Assembly (NCBI GenBank): GCA_018268995.1
Contig: JAFDVL010000046.1
Span: 17,428-81,427 of the forward strand
Reading direction: 5' to 3'
Length of the DNA: 64,000 nt
Origin: Acidobacteriota bacterium
GTDB lineage: Bacteria; Acidobacteriota; Blastocatellia; RBC074
Shown here: positions 54,488-63,737 of the stretch, one piece after another
Position numbering within the stretch: position 1 is the stretch's first letter
How the letters are laid out: each line of letters begins with the position of its first letter
Program-made: the position numbers and the translations under genes
Notes under the pieces: generated by a model
The model's database searches: none
What the model was told of the DNA's origin: nothing
The model's input: the letters and a program-made list of their open reading frames with translations, nothing else

Positions 54488-55159
54488 CTACCCCTCCGCT
54501 GCCAACAGCCGAGAAATCAATTCTGCGCGACGCTTGACGCCATATTTGACAAAAATATGCCGCAAATGAAACTTTACGGTTTGCTCACTGATACAAAGCC
54601 GATCACCGATTTGCGCATTTGTCAGGCCCTGCGTGCAGCATAAGGCCACTTGCGCTTCTCGACGGCTTAAGTCGTATCGGCTGGCAAGGCGTTCAATCGC
54701 CAGCGCCAGATCCTTGCTTTCTGGGATAGCTGGCTCTAACCCGGAGGCGGGCTTAAATTGCGCGGCAGCGCGACGCGCAAAGATTTCTTCAGGTGTAAAG
54801 ATGAGATACACCGCAACCTGCGATGAAATCCCGATACCAGCCATGCGGTGTTGCTCAATACTTAGTTTATTGACAAGGCCCCTGATTCCTCGCCGAATTG
54901 CACTGTAATTTAATAATTGCGTAAGCGTCATCAATTGCCGCAAGCTGAATGTGCATACGCGCGTTCGCGCCGCCATCACCTCTGTCAGTAATGTCTCGTA
55001 CAAACGCTGTTCAGCAGTTGTATGCGAAAGCGCCAATCGGGACATCGCCTGGCGGTTGATGACCTCACCATACTGCTCAAGAGTAGTGTTGAATGGCACC
55101 CCCAAAGGTAACGTATTAGTAGAGTGAGCTTCCTTAATTTTGCCTTGAGTCGTGGCCAT
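54488..55159 (-). CDS. LuxR-family transcriptional regulator
   Basis: The C-terminal LuxR helix-turn-helix (about residues 155-220) reads LSRREAQVALCCTQGLTNAQIGDRLCISEQTVKFHLRHIFVKYGVKRRAEL, a full match to the GerE-type signature. The N-terminal 150 residues show no receiver or autoinducer domain that I recognise. They contain a helical segment (SRLALSHTTAEQRLYETLLTEVMAAR). As the first gene on the minus strand before the export genes, it is the best candidate regulator of the polysaccharide locus. It is divergent from the winged-helix regulator gene across an AT-rich kilobase. Confidence 0.9.
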   Translation of the reverse strand: MATTQGKIKEAHSTNTLPLGVPFNTTLEQYGEVINRQAMSRLALSHTTAEQRLYETLLTEVMAARTRVCTFSLRQLMTLTQLLNYSAIRRGIRGLVNKLSIEQHRMAGIGISSQVAVYLIFTPEEIFARRAAAQFKPASGLEPAIPESKDLALAIERLASRYDLSRREAQVALCCTQGLTNAQIGDRLCISEQTVKFHLRHIFVKYGVKRRAELISRLLAAEG

Positions 55160-55527
55160 ATTAAAAAACTATGGGGTAATTAAGACGGAGAACTCTCCGA
55201 TTCAGGAGACTGATGATCTCTGTTGGGGGGAGTGCTTGAAGGTATCTGAACTTCGGCCGGAGAAGCTCGGATGCCAGCGCAATGAATATGCAACCAATAA
55301 ACGTGATTTGCTACGGGCGGCACTATAGCAGAGTTATTCCTGATAGAGTCCTGTTGATGATTTGAAAAAAATCTCGAAAATTATCAAAAATATGTTGTAA
55401 TAATAGTCTATATGTTAGGTTGTTGATTGATGCTAAAGGAAAGAGCGTAAACTTCTTTTAAGCTTTTAAGCGTTATCTTGTATCTTTTACAGTTAATAGC
55501 CGGGATAGTGAGTAGCATACCTTTTAA

Positions 55528-55549
55528 ATCGGTTAATGGCTTAACCGAT
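55528..55549. promoter_or_regulatory. Operator-like perfect dyad ATCGGTTAA-N4-TTAACCGAT
   Basis: This is a 9-bp perfect inverted repeat with a 4-nt centre. The half-site TCGGTTAA recurs at 56174-56181, 47 bp before the winged-helix gene start. It fits a dimeric regulator binding site. Confidence 0.5.
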
Positions 55550-56022
55550 GAAGAGTGTATATTTAGTTTAATGTTTTTTATCGTTTTGGGTCTTTGGTGA
55601 ATCAGGGTGAGAGTTGGGATAAAATAATTGATAGCTGCTTTATGACTATGTTATAGTCTGCCCGCTTTCAGATCCCCCGTAAATACTGCCTACATGATTT
55701 CTGGATTTAGCTTGAAGATAATTTGCTAAGTTTCGGAAATGGTTATAGTTGTAAATTCCCCCAGTAACTGAGTATCGTGCTCCCCTGTTTTTATCCTGTT
55801 GACAACTTCCTGCGCTACTAAGCCGAAACGCTGCTCGGCTGGTTGATAAAGGGTGTAAAAAGAAGATTGATTACTGTTGTTTATTGGCTCAATTCACAGT
55901 AGCCGCTCAGCGTTTATTCGTGAATTATGGAAAGAGATCGTGTTTTTACATATAAGTTAACTCAGGAAAGCGTCTAGGTAATCAGTCTTGTTGTTTTACT
56001 TAGCTAGCCGTCAGGGATGTGA

Positions 56023-56104
56023 TTTTAAGTAATATTAACAGATAGAGTTAAGTAATTCTTGAAGATGGTTTTATAGCCAAATTAGGTTTTAAGTAATATT
56101 AACA
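56023..56104. promoter_or_regulatory. Pair of 18-bp direct repeats with a third partial copy
   Basis: TTTTAAGTAATATTAACA occurs at 56023-56040 and 56087-56104. A partial copy, TTAAGTAAT, lies at 56048-56056. The tandem arrangement 120-200 bp upstream of an OmpR-type winged-helix gene fits autoregulatory binding sites. Confidence 0.5.
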
Positions 56105-56227
56105 AGAGGTATTGAGCGATTTCTTCTGCTCATTCATAGAATTAGTAAAGATTCCGTATGTGCCTAGCATCAGTCGGTTAATTTGCTTTTTCTTCTCTGC
56201 CTATTTTCAAACAAAGAGACATACTCA

Positions 56228-57067
56228 ATGAATAGTGAGGGTAGAATTTATTATTACTTTGGTAGCTTTCAACTTGATGTGGGAGCCCGACTTCTTTTAC
56301 GTGATGGTGAAGTAGTTCCTCTTACCCCAAAAATTTTTGAGACGCTGCTTTTGTTGTTGCAGTCCAACGGGAAGATTGTTGAGCGAGAGCAGTTGATTCA
56401 CACTGTCTGGCACGACAGCTATATCGAAGAAGGTAATATTAGTTCCACGATTTACCTACTGCGAAAAGCCTTGGGCGATAATCATAATGGGCAAAGCTTT
56501 ATTGCGACCGTTCCGCGTCGCGGCTATCGCTTTATTGTCCCGGTCCGTGAAGTTTGCGTGGCTGATCAGAAAAATATGGCCTCGACCACAGGAGTATTGG
56601 CTGTCTTGCCGTTTCGCTCCTTGCATAATACGGAACCTGACAATGGTTTAGGGTTGGGATTAACTGATGCCTTGATTACCCAACTCAGCAATTGCCAAAA
56701 GCTGACTGTTCGCCCTACAAACATCATCCGCAAGTATACGGATATTGATATTGATTATGTTTTAGTGGGCGAAGAGTTAGGCGTTGAATTAATCGTGGAA
56801 GGCAATTTCCAGCATACCGGAGAGTATATTCGCGTAACAGCCCAATTGATCAGCGTCAGAAATGCGGTGTCACTCTGGGCGGCCACCTATGATGAGCAAT
56901 TTACGAATATCTTCCGGGTGGAAGATTCCATCTCAAAGAATATTGCTAACGACCTTCTGCTCGAACTAATAGAAAAAAACATCAAGGATTTCCATTACCA
57001 TCCTGCTCATAGCAGTCTGGTTCAGACTGCGGTCCCTGCTGTTTTGAATGGTAGCTGGTCTCAATAA
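56228..57067 (+). CDS. Winged-helix transcriptional regulator with TolB/FlgO-like domain
   Basis: The N-terminal OmpR/CadC-type winged helix (about residues 1-105) has FGSFQLDVGARLLLRDGEVVPLTPKIFETLLLLLQSNG and ends RRGYRFIVPV. Residues 115-265 match the TolB N-terminal/adenylate-cyclase-associated region (VLAVLPFRSL...LGLGLTDALITQLS...IVEGNFQHTGEYIRVTAQLI). Unlike many relatives it has neither a transmembrane helix nor TPR repeats. The ATG at 56228 is preferred over a TTG at 56183, which would add 15 unrelated residues. It lies upstream of the FG-GAP gene on the same strand and is preceded by the repeat-rich region, so it may control its own expression and that of the surface protein gene. 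Confidence 0.88.
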   Translation: MNSEGRIYYYFGSFQLDVGARLLLRDGEVVPLTPKIFETLLLLLQSNGKIVEREQLIHTVWHDSYIEEGNISSTIYLLRKALGDNHNGQSFIATVPRRGYRFIVPVREVCVADQKNMASTTGVLAVLPFRSLHNTEPDNGLGLGLTDALITQLSNCQKLTVRPTNIIRKYTDIDIDYVLVGEELGVELIVEGNFQHTGEYIRVTAQLISVRNAVSLWAATYDEQFTNIFRVEDSISKNIANDLLLELIEKNIKDFHYHPAHSSLVQTAVPAVLNGSWSQ

Positions 57068-57386
57068 CCCCTCCTGCCCGGGAACAGTGCGTATACGGCC
57101 TCATTCCGGCTTTCTATTTGTCAAAGTTCGGAACCTCTTTTATTTCCATCCAATGGAATAGGGTAACAACCGCTTTTTAGCCAGCAAGTTAGCCTCCTCT
57201 TCCTTGGTGTTCGCTCTCACACCTTGCCTCACCTGCTTTTCCTGTGCCCGTCTGCTCAAGATAATTTTCCGAAAACAGCGGCATATTCTTTCTATCAATT
57301 CCACAGATAAGAATTTTTCCACCTTACCCCGAGGTCGAAGATGAATGTGAAGCAAATTCCCAGAGGGAAAGAATACTCAAAGCTGT
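57068..57386. other. Intergenic region before the FG-GAP gene
   Basis: A 319-bp gap between the winged-helix and FG-GAP genes. I see no gene, no clear terminator and no strong promoter. A 71-codon basic minus-strand frame (57140-57355) has no ribosome binding site. Confidence 0.5.
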
Positions 57387-60300
57387 ATGATGATCATCTC
57401 ACCCAATCAGCAACTTATAACGTCGGTGTGTGCTGCCACACCGCTCTCCTCCCTCTCGCCGTCAGCTCGATTTTGGGATAGATTGGGGTTGGCCTTTATT
57501 TTGGGGGCCATGCTGCTTGGTTTTTTTTGCAGTACGAGATCATTGTTTGGCCCTTCTTTCTCTTCACAATCAGCAAAAAACGCAAGTGCCGGACACTCCT
57601 CTTCATTGTCATCTGAGAAGACTCTAGCTGCCTCTACATACTTTGCTGAAAGCTCAACAGATTCCGACTGGACAAAAATCAGAATTGAGCAGGAGCGGCT
57701 ACATCACGCGATGGTTCCTGCCGCTCATAATCGTTGGCAGGCACTTAATTCCGCTCAGCGTTGGACAGCCGAATTTGATGGAGAAGGTTTTGAGGTAAAA
57801 CCAGAAGGCGCATCCTGGCGATGGGGATTGGAATTAAAAAGCTATGGCTTTTCTGGGCAAGAACGATTGGTGCAAGGGAAGGCGGCTATAACGACCAACG
57901 TGGAACGCCTGACATATGATTGGGATGACACGTTACAGGAATGGTACGCTAACGAAAACGCCGGATTGGAACACGGTTGGACGTTGCGGCAGCGCCCTGT
58001 CGGCTCAGGAACGCGATTGACGCTGCAACTCGGTGTACGTGGCAGATTAAAACCGCAGATAGACGCAAATGGGAAAGGCGTATGTTTTGTAGATGCTGAA
58101 GGGCAAGCAATCATTACTTATAATGGCCTGAAAGCCTACGATGCAGATGGCAAGGATTTAGCCACACAGCTGGAGTCAACTAAAGAAGGCGTGGTGGTTA
58201 TTGTGGATGAGCGCGCCGCCCGTTATCCCATCACGATTGATCCGATAGCACAACAAGCCTATATCAAAGCCTCTAATACCAATGCGGGAGATGCTTTTGG
58301 TTTCTCGGTTGCAATTTCCGGGGATACGGCAGTTGTTGGTGCTCGATATGAAGCCAGCAACGCCACTGGCATCAATGGCAATCAGCTGGATAATAGTGCT
58401 CCGAAAGCCGGAGCTGCATATGTTTTTGTGCGCAGTGGGGGAAGTTGGATTCAGCAGGCCTATTTGAAAGCATCAAATGCTGAGGCCGGAGATGAGTTTG
58501 GATATTCGGTGGCGATTTCTGGTGACACGATTATCGTTGGCGCGCCGCTGGAGGATAGTAATGCCACAGGCATGAATGGCAATCAAAGCGATAACAGCAC
58601 TCCTGATTCCGGTGCCGCCTACGTCTTTACTCGTAATGGTTCGACCTGGACACAGCAGGCATATATAAAATCCTCAAATCCTGACATTGCTGACTTGTTT
58701 GGCTGGTCAGTCGCAGTTTCAAATGACACTGCCGTGGTTGGTGCCTGGCTGGAAGCGAGCAATGCAACCGGGGTGAACGGAAATCAAAGTGACAACAGCG
58801 TTCCTGTAGCAGGTGCGGCATACGTCTTTACTCGTAGCGGTTCAACCTGGAATCAACAGGCATATCTCAAAGCTTCAAATACAGAAGCCGCAGATAGTTT
58901 TGGCTGGGCGGTTGCAATCAGTGGCGACACAGTGGTCGTTAGCGCTCCTTTTGAAAGCAGCAATGCGACAGGCGTCAATGGCAATCAGGGAAATAATAGC
59001 GCTCCAAGTTCTGGGGCGGCCTATGTTTTTACTCGCATCGGTTCGACTTGGAATCAACAGGCATATCTCAAGGCCTCAAATACGGACGTTAGTGATTTGT
59101 TTGGATTCTCAATCGCAATTGCGAACGATACGATCCTGATTGGTGCACCGCTTGAATCCAGCGATGCCACAGGAATTAATGGCAATCAGAGTGATAACAG
59201 TGCCAGTGTTTCCGGCGCTGCCTATATCTTTGCTCGCGGTGGTGTGGTGTGGACCCAACAGGCGTATCTCAAATCTTTCAATACAGATATTGCCGATTTA
59301 TTTGGCTGGTCAGTGTCACTCTCCAATGATAAAGCTGTGGTTGGCGCACAGGGGGAAGCCAGTGATGCAAGTGGCGTCAATGGGAATCAATACAACGACA
59401 CGGCGCAAAATTCGGGCGCTGCCTATGTGTTTGTAAATAACGCAAGCACCTGGAGCCAGCTTGCTTATCTCAAAGCCTCAAATCCAGATATTGGCGATAG
59501 CTTTGGTTCTGCGGTCGCAATTGCCAATGATACTGTTGTTGTTGGCGCATATGTTGAAGCGAGTAATGCAACAGGCATCAATAGCAATCAACAGGACAAT
59601 AGCGCTGGAACCGCAGGCGCGGTCTATCTCTTTGTGATTCCTCCACCTGACCTGAGTCTGATTAAATCAGATGGTGGCGCAATTTTTACACCTAGCGGAG
59701 CAGGGAGCTACGCGATCAATGTTAGCAACGATGCCACCGCAGGCCCAACTTTCGGGCCAATCACAGTCACTGATAACTTACCCAATAATTTGACGCTGAC
59801 TGGGTATAGCGGAACGGGCTGGAACTGTACTGGCACCACCTCTGTTACCTGCACGAACAACACACGAATTGATGGCGGCACAAGTTTGCCTACGCTGATA
59901 CTAAATGTGGGCATTGGCGCGGGAACTCCAACGGGTGTGGATAGCATTGCAAACACGGCAACCGTTGCAACGCCCGGCGACTTTAATTTTGGCAATAACT
60001 CCGGCAGCGATGCTACATCTGTCTTAGGACAGCCGAAACTGGCTGTTGCTCTGGCTGACCCTTTGGTCTGCAACGGCGCTGGCGGGCTGGTTTCTGTAAC
60101 GGCGAATCTTACCAATCCTAATCAAACCGCGCTTCCCGCCAACTTTACCGCGCTCCTTCCTCCGCAACTAACCGCTCTTGCGGGTACTTGTAACGCGTCA
60201 ACCAATCCGGGTGGCTGTGCGGTTGCCGCAAATGGTTCCAGTGTGATGTGGAATGGAACACTCAATGCCGGACAAACGGTGACGATTAGCTATCAGGCGC

Positions 60301-61313
60301 AGATTGCTGCCAACGTTGCACCGGGTACGCAGATTTGTGTGAATTCGGTTGGCACGGTTGCAGGAGTTGGTGCTAATGTTCAGGCGTGCCTGTCTGTGAA
60401 TTGTGCGGCTACCGGATTGGTGCCTGCGGCGAATGTTGGTACTTCCGATCAAAAGCTTGGTTCGTTGTTGGTTTTTCCTTACTACGTCTCAAAATTTGCC
60501 GAACGAAAAGACACTCGATTAACGATCAGCAATGTTGCCGCACAGTCAACCTACGTCCATCTGTTTTTAGTAGACGGTATCAGTTGTAGTCAGGCTGATT
60601 TCTTTGTGTGTCTGACGCCCAGAGCCATCTTTTCATTCAAAGCCTCAGACTACGACCCAGAAAACACAGGCTTTGCTTATGCTGTTGCGGTGGATAGCCA
60701 GGGCCGCCCTATAGCGAGTAATGGCCTGATTGGTAATGCTTTTGTAGATGAAGGCGACTATCAGGGAAATTATGGGGCGGAAGCTTTTTGGCGCTATGAT
60801 ACGGCACTGACCAATGTTTCTGGTGGTTTTGCCGTGTTGGGGCTAAATGGTACTCAGTATGATGCTGCTCCGATTCAGTTTGCCGTGGAAATCCAAAGCC
60901 CCGCAGATGCCGTGGGGCAGCGGATTGTGGTTGCTCCCTTATCAGGTGATTTAACCGCAGGAAGCGCAAATCTCAGCAATGTATTTCCAGCCCAAACAAC
61001 TGCCGCCGGACAAATTGGGCCGGGACTTGCTTCCAATGAGCAGGAAAAAACGGTGAGTTTCAGTTCTTTGTTGAGCGGTGGATGTTTGAAGAGTGCGACG
61101 CTTACAACAAATTTCCCACGTGTGCCGAATGGATTGGCAAATTTGATTCCGACCGGAAAGATGGGGTTATTGACGTTTCGCGTGGGAGCAGGTGTCGGAT
61201 TATTAATGACGCCGCGAACGGGCTCAAATCGTTGGAATGGCATTCGTACCTTGCACAAGACTGCGGCGGGGAATGTGGCAATCGCAATTCCTGTGTTTGC
61301 GCCCGTGTGCTAG
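57387..61313 (+). CDS. Secreted FG-GAP repeat and DUF11-like surface protein
   Basis: This is a large exported protein. An N-terminal membrane/signal segment (LGLAFILGAMLLGFFCSTRSLF) lies at about 34-55. Residues 95-285 form a beta-rich domain found before FG-GAP arrays. Seven FG-GAP-type repeats of exactly 67 residues (201 bp) span about 289-751, each starting QAYLKASN-x-D/E and carrying FG-x-SVAISGDT-x-VVGA. A DUF11-like domain follows (about 752-885: TVTDNLPNNLTLTGYSGTGWNC), then a second beta-sandwich with paired Cys (885-1010) and a 300-residue C-terminal domain. The repeats should fold as a beta-propeller, possibly for adhesion. The gene lies downstream of the winged-helix regulator. 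The function is unknown. Confidence 0.9.
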   Translation: MMIISPNQQLITSVCAATPLSSLSPSARFWDRLGLAFILGAMLLGFFCSTRSLFGPSFSSQSAKNASAGHSSSLSSEKTLAASTYFAESSTDSDWTKIRIEQERLHHAMVPAAHNRWQALNSAQRWTAEFDGEGFEVKPEGASWRWGLELKSYGFSGQERLVQGKAAITTNVERLTYDWDDTLQEWYANENAGLEHGWTLRQRPVGSGTRLTLQLGVRGRLKPQIDANGKGVCFVDAEGQAIITYNGLKAYDADGKDLATQLESTKEGVVVIVDERAARYPITIDPIAQQAYIKASNTNAGDAFGFSVAISGDTAVVGARYEASNATGINGNQLDNSAPKAGAAYVFVRSGGSWIQQAYLKASNAEAGDEFGYSVAISGDTIIVGAPLEDSNATGMNGNQSDNSTPDSGAAYVFTRNGSTWTQQAYIKSSNPDIADLFGWSVAVSNDTAVVGAWLEASNATGVNGNQSDNSVPVAGAAYVFTRSGSTWNQQAYLKASNTEAADSFGWAVAISGDTVVVSAPFESSNATGVNGNQGNNSAPSSGAAYVFTRIGSTWNQQAYLKASNTDVSDLFGFSIAIANDTILIGAPLESSDATGINGNQSDNSASVSGAAYIFARGGVVWTQQAYLKSFNTDIADLFGWSVSLSNDKAVVGAQGEASDASGVNGNQYNDTAQNSGAAYVFVNNASTWSQLAYLKASNPDIGDSFGSAVAIANDTVVVGAYVEASNATGINSNQQDNSAGTAGAVYLFVIPPPDLSLIKSDGGAIFTPSGAGSYAINVSNDATAGPTFGPITVTDNLPNNLTLTGYSGTGWNCTGTTSVTCTNNTRIDGGTSLPTLILNVGIGAGTPTGVDSIANTATVATPGDFNFGNNSGSDATSVLGQPKLAVALADPLVCNGAGGLVSVTANLTNPNQTALPANFTALLPPQLTALAGTCNASTNPGGCAVAANGSSVMWNGTLNAGQTVTISYQAQIAANVAPGTQICVNSVGTVAGVGANVQACLSVNCAATGLVPAANVGTSDQKLGSLLVFPYYVSKFAERKDTRLTISNVAAQSTYVHLFLVDGISCSQADFFVCLTPRAIFSFKASDYDPENTGFAYAVAVDSQGRPIASNGLIGNAFVDEGDYQGNYGAEAFWRYDTALTNVSGGFAVLGLNGTQYDAAPIQFAVEIQSPADAVGQRIVVAPLSGDLTAGSANLSNVFPAQTTAAGQIGPGLASNEQEKTVSFSSLLSGGCLKSATLTTNFPRVPNGLANLIPTGKMGLLTFRVGAGVGLLMTPRTGSNRWNGIRTLHKTAAGNVAIAIPVFAPVC
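58251..59640 (+). repeat. Seven tandem 201-bp repeats in the FG-GAP gene
   Basis: Units start at 58251, 58452, 58653 and further 201-bp steps, with the last ending near 59640. They encode the FG-GAP repeats. The copies are similar but not identical in DNA, so they are diverged. Confidence 0.8.
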
Positions 61314-61328
61314 TTCTGGAGCAATAGA

Positions 61329-61398
61329 CAAAGGCCCGACGGTGAAAGAACTCGCGCTACACTGAGTATCTGCGCTTACCTTCACCATCGGGCCTTTG
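61329..61398. terminator. Hairpin between convergent FG-GAP and desaturase genes
   Basis: An 18-bp inverted repeat (61329-61346 with 61381-61398) has one mismatch, which is a G-U pair in minus-strand RNA. The spacer is 34 bp. It lies between two convergent genes and could terminate both. Confidence 0.65.
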
Positions 61399-61423
61399 CC
61401 ACGACCGCTACAGTCAAAAGGAA

Positions 61424-62485
61424 CTATGACGCATTGCCTAATTCGGCCTGTTGAGCCAATGGCAACGCTGCCTGCAATCTTTTCAATTCTCCAAAACCGA
61501 TCAGTTTTTGCTGCCCCTCATCCCACAGCTTGAGGTTGATACATTTCAAGCTTTTCCAGAAACGCAAGGTCGGTGCCTGCTGAAAAAATGGATTCTCTTC
61601 ATGGCAGGCTTGCAGCTTGTAATTCGGGATTTTCGGGCACAGATGATGAATGTGGTGGAAGCCGATGTTTCCGGTAAACCAGTGCAGCAAGCGCGGCAAT
61701 TTGTAGAACGAACTTCCCATCAATGCTGCTGTTGGATAGTCCCAGGTTTCGTGCTTTTGCCAGTAGGTATCTTCAAACTGATGCTGCACATAGAACATCC
61801 AGACGCCAGTCACGCCAGCCACGATCTGCACAGGCAACCAAACCATCAAAAAGGCTTTAAGCCCGATGGCCCAAATTGCCAAGCCCCAAATCGTGAAGAG
61901 GGCAATGTTTGTCAGGTATACCCCCTGACGCTCGCGCTTGCCTGAGTTTTTCCCCACAAAACGAACATCAAACAGAAAGATGTAATGCGGGCCAATGCCA
62001 AACGTGACGAGCGGATTCCGATAAAGCCGATAGGTAAAGCGGCCCCATTTTGACCGCGCCAGATATTCTTTGACCGTTAAGGTTACGACATCGCCCACGC
62101 CTCGACGATCTAAATCGCCTGACGTGGCGTGATGAATGGCGTGTTCGCGCGTCCATTGAAAATACGGAGTATTAACCAGAATGCCAGTGATGGTCCCCAC
62201 CCAATGATTCGCTTTCGGCGATTTGAAAAACGAACCATGCCCGCAATCGTGCATGATGATAAAAACGCGCACCATCAACCCTGCTGTGGGAAGGGCCAGC
62301 GCCAGTGTCAGCCAGTACGAATAAGTCAGGCTTTGATACATCAAAACATACATCGCCATCAAAGGAAGGATGGTATTGGTGATTTGCCAGATACTACGCT
62401 TGTTGTCGGGCGACATATAAGGCTTGACCAAATCGCGCCACGTAACCGCTTTGAGGGGGGAATCTGGGCCGCTAATTTTCGACAT
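61424..62485 (-). CDS. Membrane fatty acid desaturase (delta-12/omega-6-like)
   Basis: This di-iron integral-membrane desaturase introduces a double bond into acyl lipids. All three histidine clusters are present: HDCGH (79-83), HAIHH (115-119) and HHIHH (277-281). Hydrophobic helices lie around 35-75, 95-105, 190-230. At 353 residues it is close to the bacterial delta-12 desaturase group. It stands alone, and its terminator-like hairpin lies 25 bp downstream. The electron donor and double-bond position are unknown. Confidence 0.93.
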   Translation of the reverse strand: MSKISGPDSPLKAVTWRDLVKPYMSPDNKRSIWQITNTILPLMAMYVLMYQSLTYSYWLTLALALPTAGLMVRVFIIMHDCGHGSFFKSPKANHWVGTITGILVNTPYFQWTREHAIHHATSGDLDRRGVGDVVTLTVKEYLARSKWGRFTYRLYRNPLVTFGIGPHYIFLFDVRFVGKNSGKRERQGVYLTNIALFTIWGLAIWAIGLKAFLMVWLPVQIVAGVTGVWMFYVQHQFEDTYWQKHETWDYPTAALMGSSFYKLPRLLHWFTGNIGFHHIHHLCPKIPNYKLQACHEENPFFQQAPTLRFWKSLKCINLKLWDEGQQKLIGFGELKRLQAALPLAQQAELGNAS

Positions 62486-62719
62486 TCTTTACCTTTCGTT
62501 GATTGCCGTGCAACGAGCGCACGATGAATTTCTGGCAGGGAATTCTCTGATGAATAGGTTTTTGTATTTGGATGTGATTGTTCATTCAATCCGAATTAGT
62601 TCGTGGTGTTCATTTTTGCGAACGTGATCAACTGACAGTGCAGATACTCGTGCAAAAATGCAACGTCATACTGCCATAGTTCTGGTCAGCACAATGTAAA
62701 AGTTTGGTAATAGTAAAAG

Positions 62720-62749
62720 CCCCCGTTACATTTGGCGATGTAACGGGGG
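62720..62749 (-). terminator. Rho-independent terminator of the ABC-transporter gene
   Basis: A perfect 12-bp stem (CCCCCGTTACAT with ATGTAACGGGGG) with a 6-nt loop is followed on the minus strand by CTTTTACT. It lies about 30 bp after the ABC ATPase stop, and is GC-rich and well formed. Confidence 0.8.
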
Positions 62750-62781
62750 AGATTGGTTCGTGTGGTTGGCACGGAGGAGCA

Positions 62782-63735
62782 TCAACTGGCTGCCTGTTTG
62801 GCAACTTTCGCGTTTTCGCTGATTTCGCGGACGAATAAATCTTCCAGCGATTCGCGCACAGGGTTGACCGAAACTAAGCGCCCACCTGCGCGATGAACGA
62901 TGCTGAGAACGTATTCGATTTCTTTGTCGCTTTGCACGCGAACGTGTGCGCCTTCTGGCGCGGGCACAATTTGTGTGGCAAACACCTGCAATTCATTCAA
63001 TGTGGCTTCATCTATGCCGGTGACGACCGCCTCTAGCTCATTCGTCCGACTCTTCAGAATGTCAGAGAGTTTGCCGGATTCAATCAGGCAGCCCTTGTTC
63101 ATAATCGCGACGCGGTCACACAAGGCTTCGACATCAGATAAAACGTGCGAAGAGAAAAATACGGTTTTGCCCTGATCACGCAGGGCAGCAATCAAGTCGC
63201 GCACTTCACGTCGTCCAAGCGGATCAAGGCCTGACATCGGCTCATCCAGAAATAAGACTTCAGGATCATTGATGAGCGCTTGCGCCAGCCCCGCGCGTTG
63301 CAGCATGCCTTTGGAGTATTTGCGAAGCTGTTTGTCTGCGGCTTCAAATAAGCCAACGCGCTTGAGCAAATCGTCCGTCCGTTTCAGCGCCTCAGCTTTA
63401 TTCAGTCCGAAGATTTTCGCGCAATAGTTCAGTAATTCGCGCGCGGTCAGATAGTCATAAAAATACGGCTGCTCTGGCAGGTAGCCGATGCGCGCGCGCA
63501 TTTGCATATCATCCAGCGGACAACCCAAAATCTTGGCTTCGCCTGTCGTGGGATAGATCAGTCGCATCAGGATTTTCAGCGTCGTGGTTTTGCCCGCGCC
63601 ATTCGGGCCAAGAAAGCCAAACGATTCGCCCATCCCGACTTGTAAATTCAAATCATTCAGCGCCCGCACCGGACGCTTTTTCCAAAAGCCGACGGTGTAA
63701 TCTTTGGTCAGATTGTTAATTTCAAGAGCGAGCAT
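62782..63735 (-). CDS. ABC transporter ATP-binding protein
   Basis: This is the ATPase subunit of an ABC exporter or ABC-2-type system. Walker A (GPNGAGKTT), the signature [15 protein letters not shown], Walker B (VLFLDEP) and the switch histidine ([13 protein letters not shown]) are all present. About 90 residues follow the ATPase core, as in NatA/YhaQ-like proteins. The ATG at 63735 follows GGAGAA and is preferred over a TTG five codons earlier. It starts 2 bp after the upstream partial gene. No permease is encoded in the visible part; none lies downstream either, since a terminator follows. Confidence 0.93.
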   Translation of the reverse strand: MLALEINNLTKDYTVGFWKKRPVRALNDLNLQVGMGESFGFLGPNGAGKTTTLKILMRLIYPTTGEAKILGCPLDDMQMRARIGYLPEQPYFYDYLTARELLNYCAKIFGLNKAEALKRTDDLLKRVGLFEAADKQLRKYSKGMLQRAGLAQALINDPEVLFLDEPMSGLDPLGRREVRDLIAALRDQGKTVFFSSHVLSDVEALCDRVAIMNKGCLIESGKLSDILKSRTNELEAVVTGIDEATLNELQVFATQIVPAPEGAHVRVQSDKEIEYVLSIVHRAGGRLVSVNPVRESLEDLFVREISENAKVAKQAAS

Positions 63736-63737
63736 AG

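Larger units (their letters stand above)
55160..56227. other. AT-rich intergenic region with dyads and direct repeats
   Basis: About 1,070 bp with no convincing gene, visibly more AT-rich than the flanks. It contains a 22-bp perfect dyad, a further TCGGTTAA half-site, and two copies of an 18-bp direct repeat, listed separately. Weak inverted repeats near 55826 and 55897 (AACGCTG..., CAGCGTT) are also present. It is the divergent promoter region of two regulators. Confidence 0.65.

Noticed and set aside
57140-57355. A 71-codon basic minus-strand frame upstream of the FG-GAP gene
   Set aside because: It lies antisense in the leader of a long plus-strand gene, without a ribosome binding site or visible domain.
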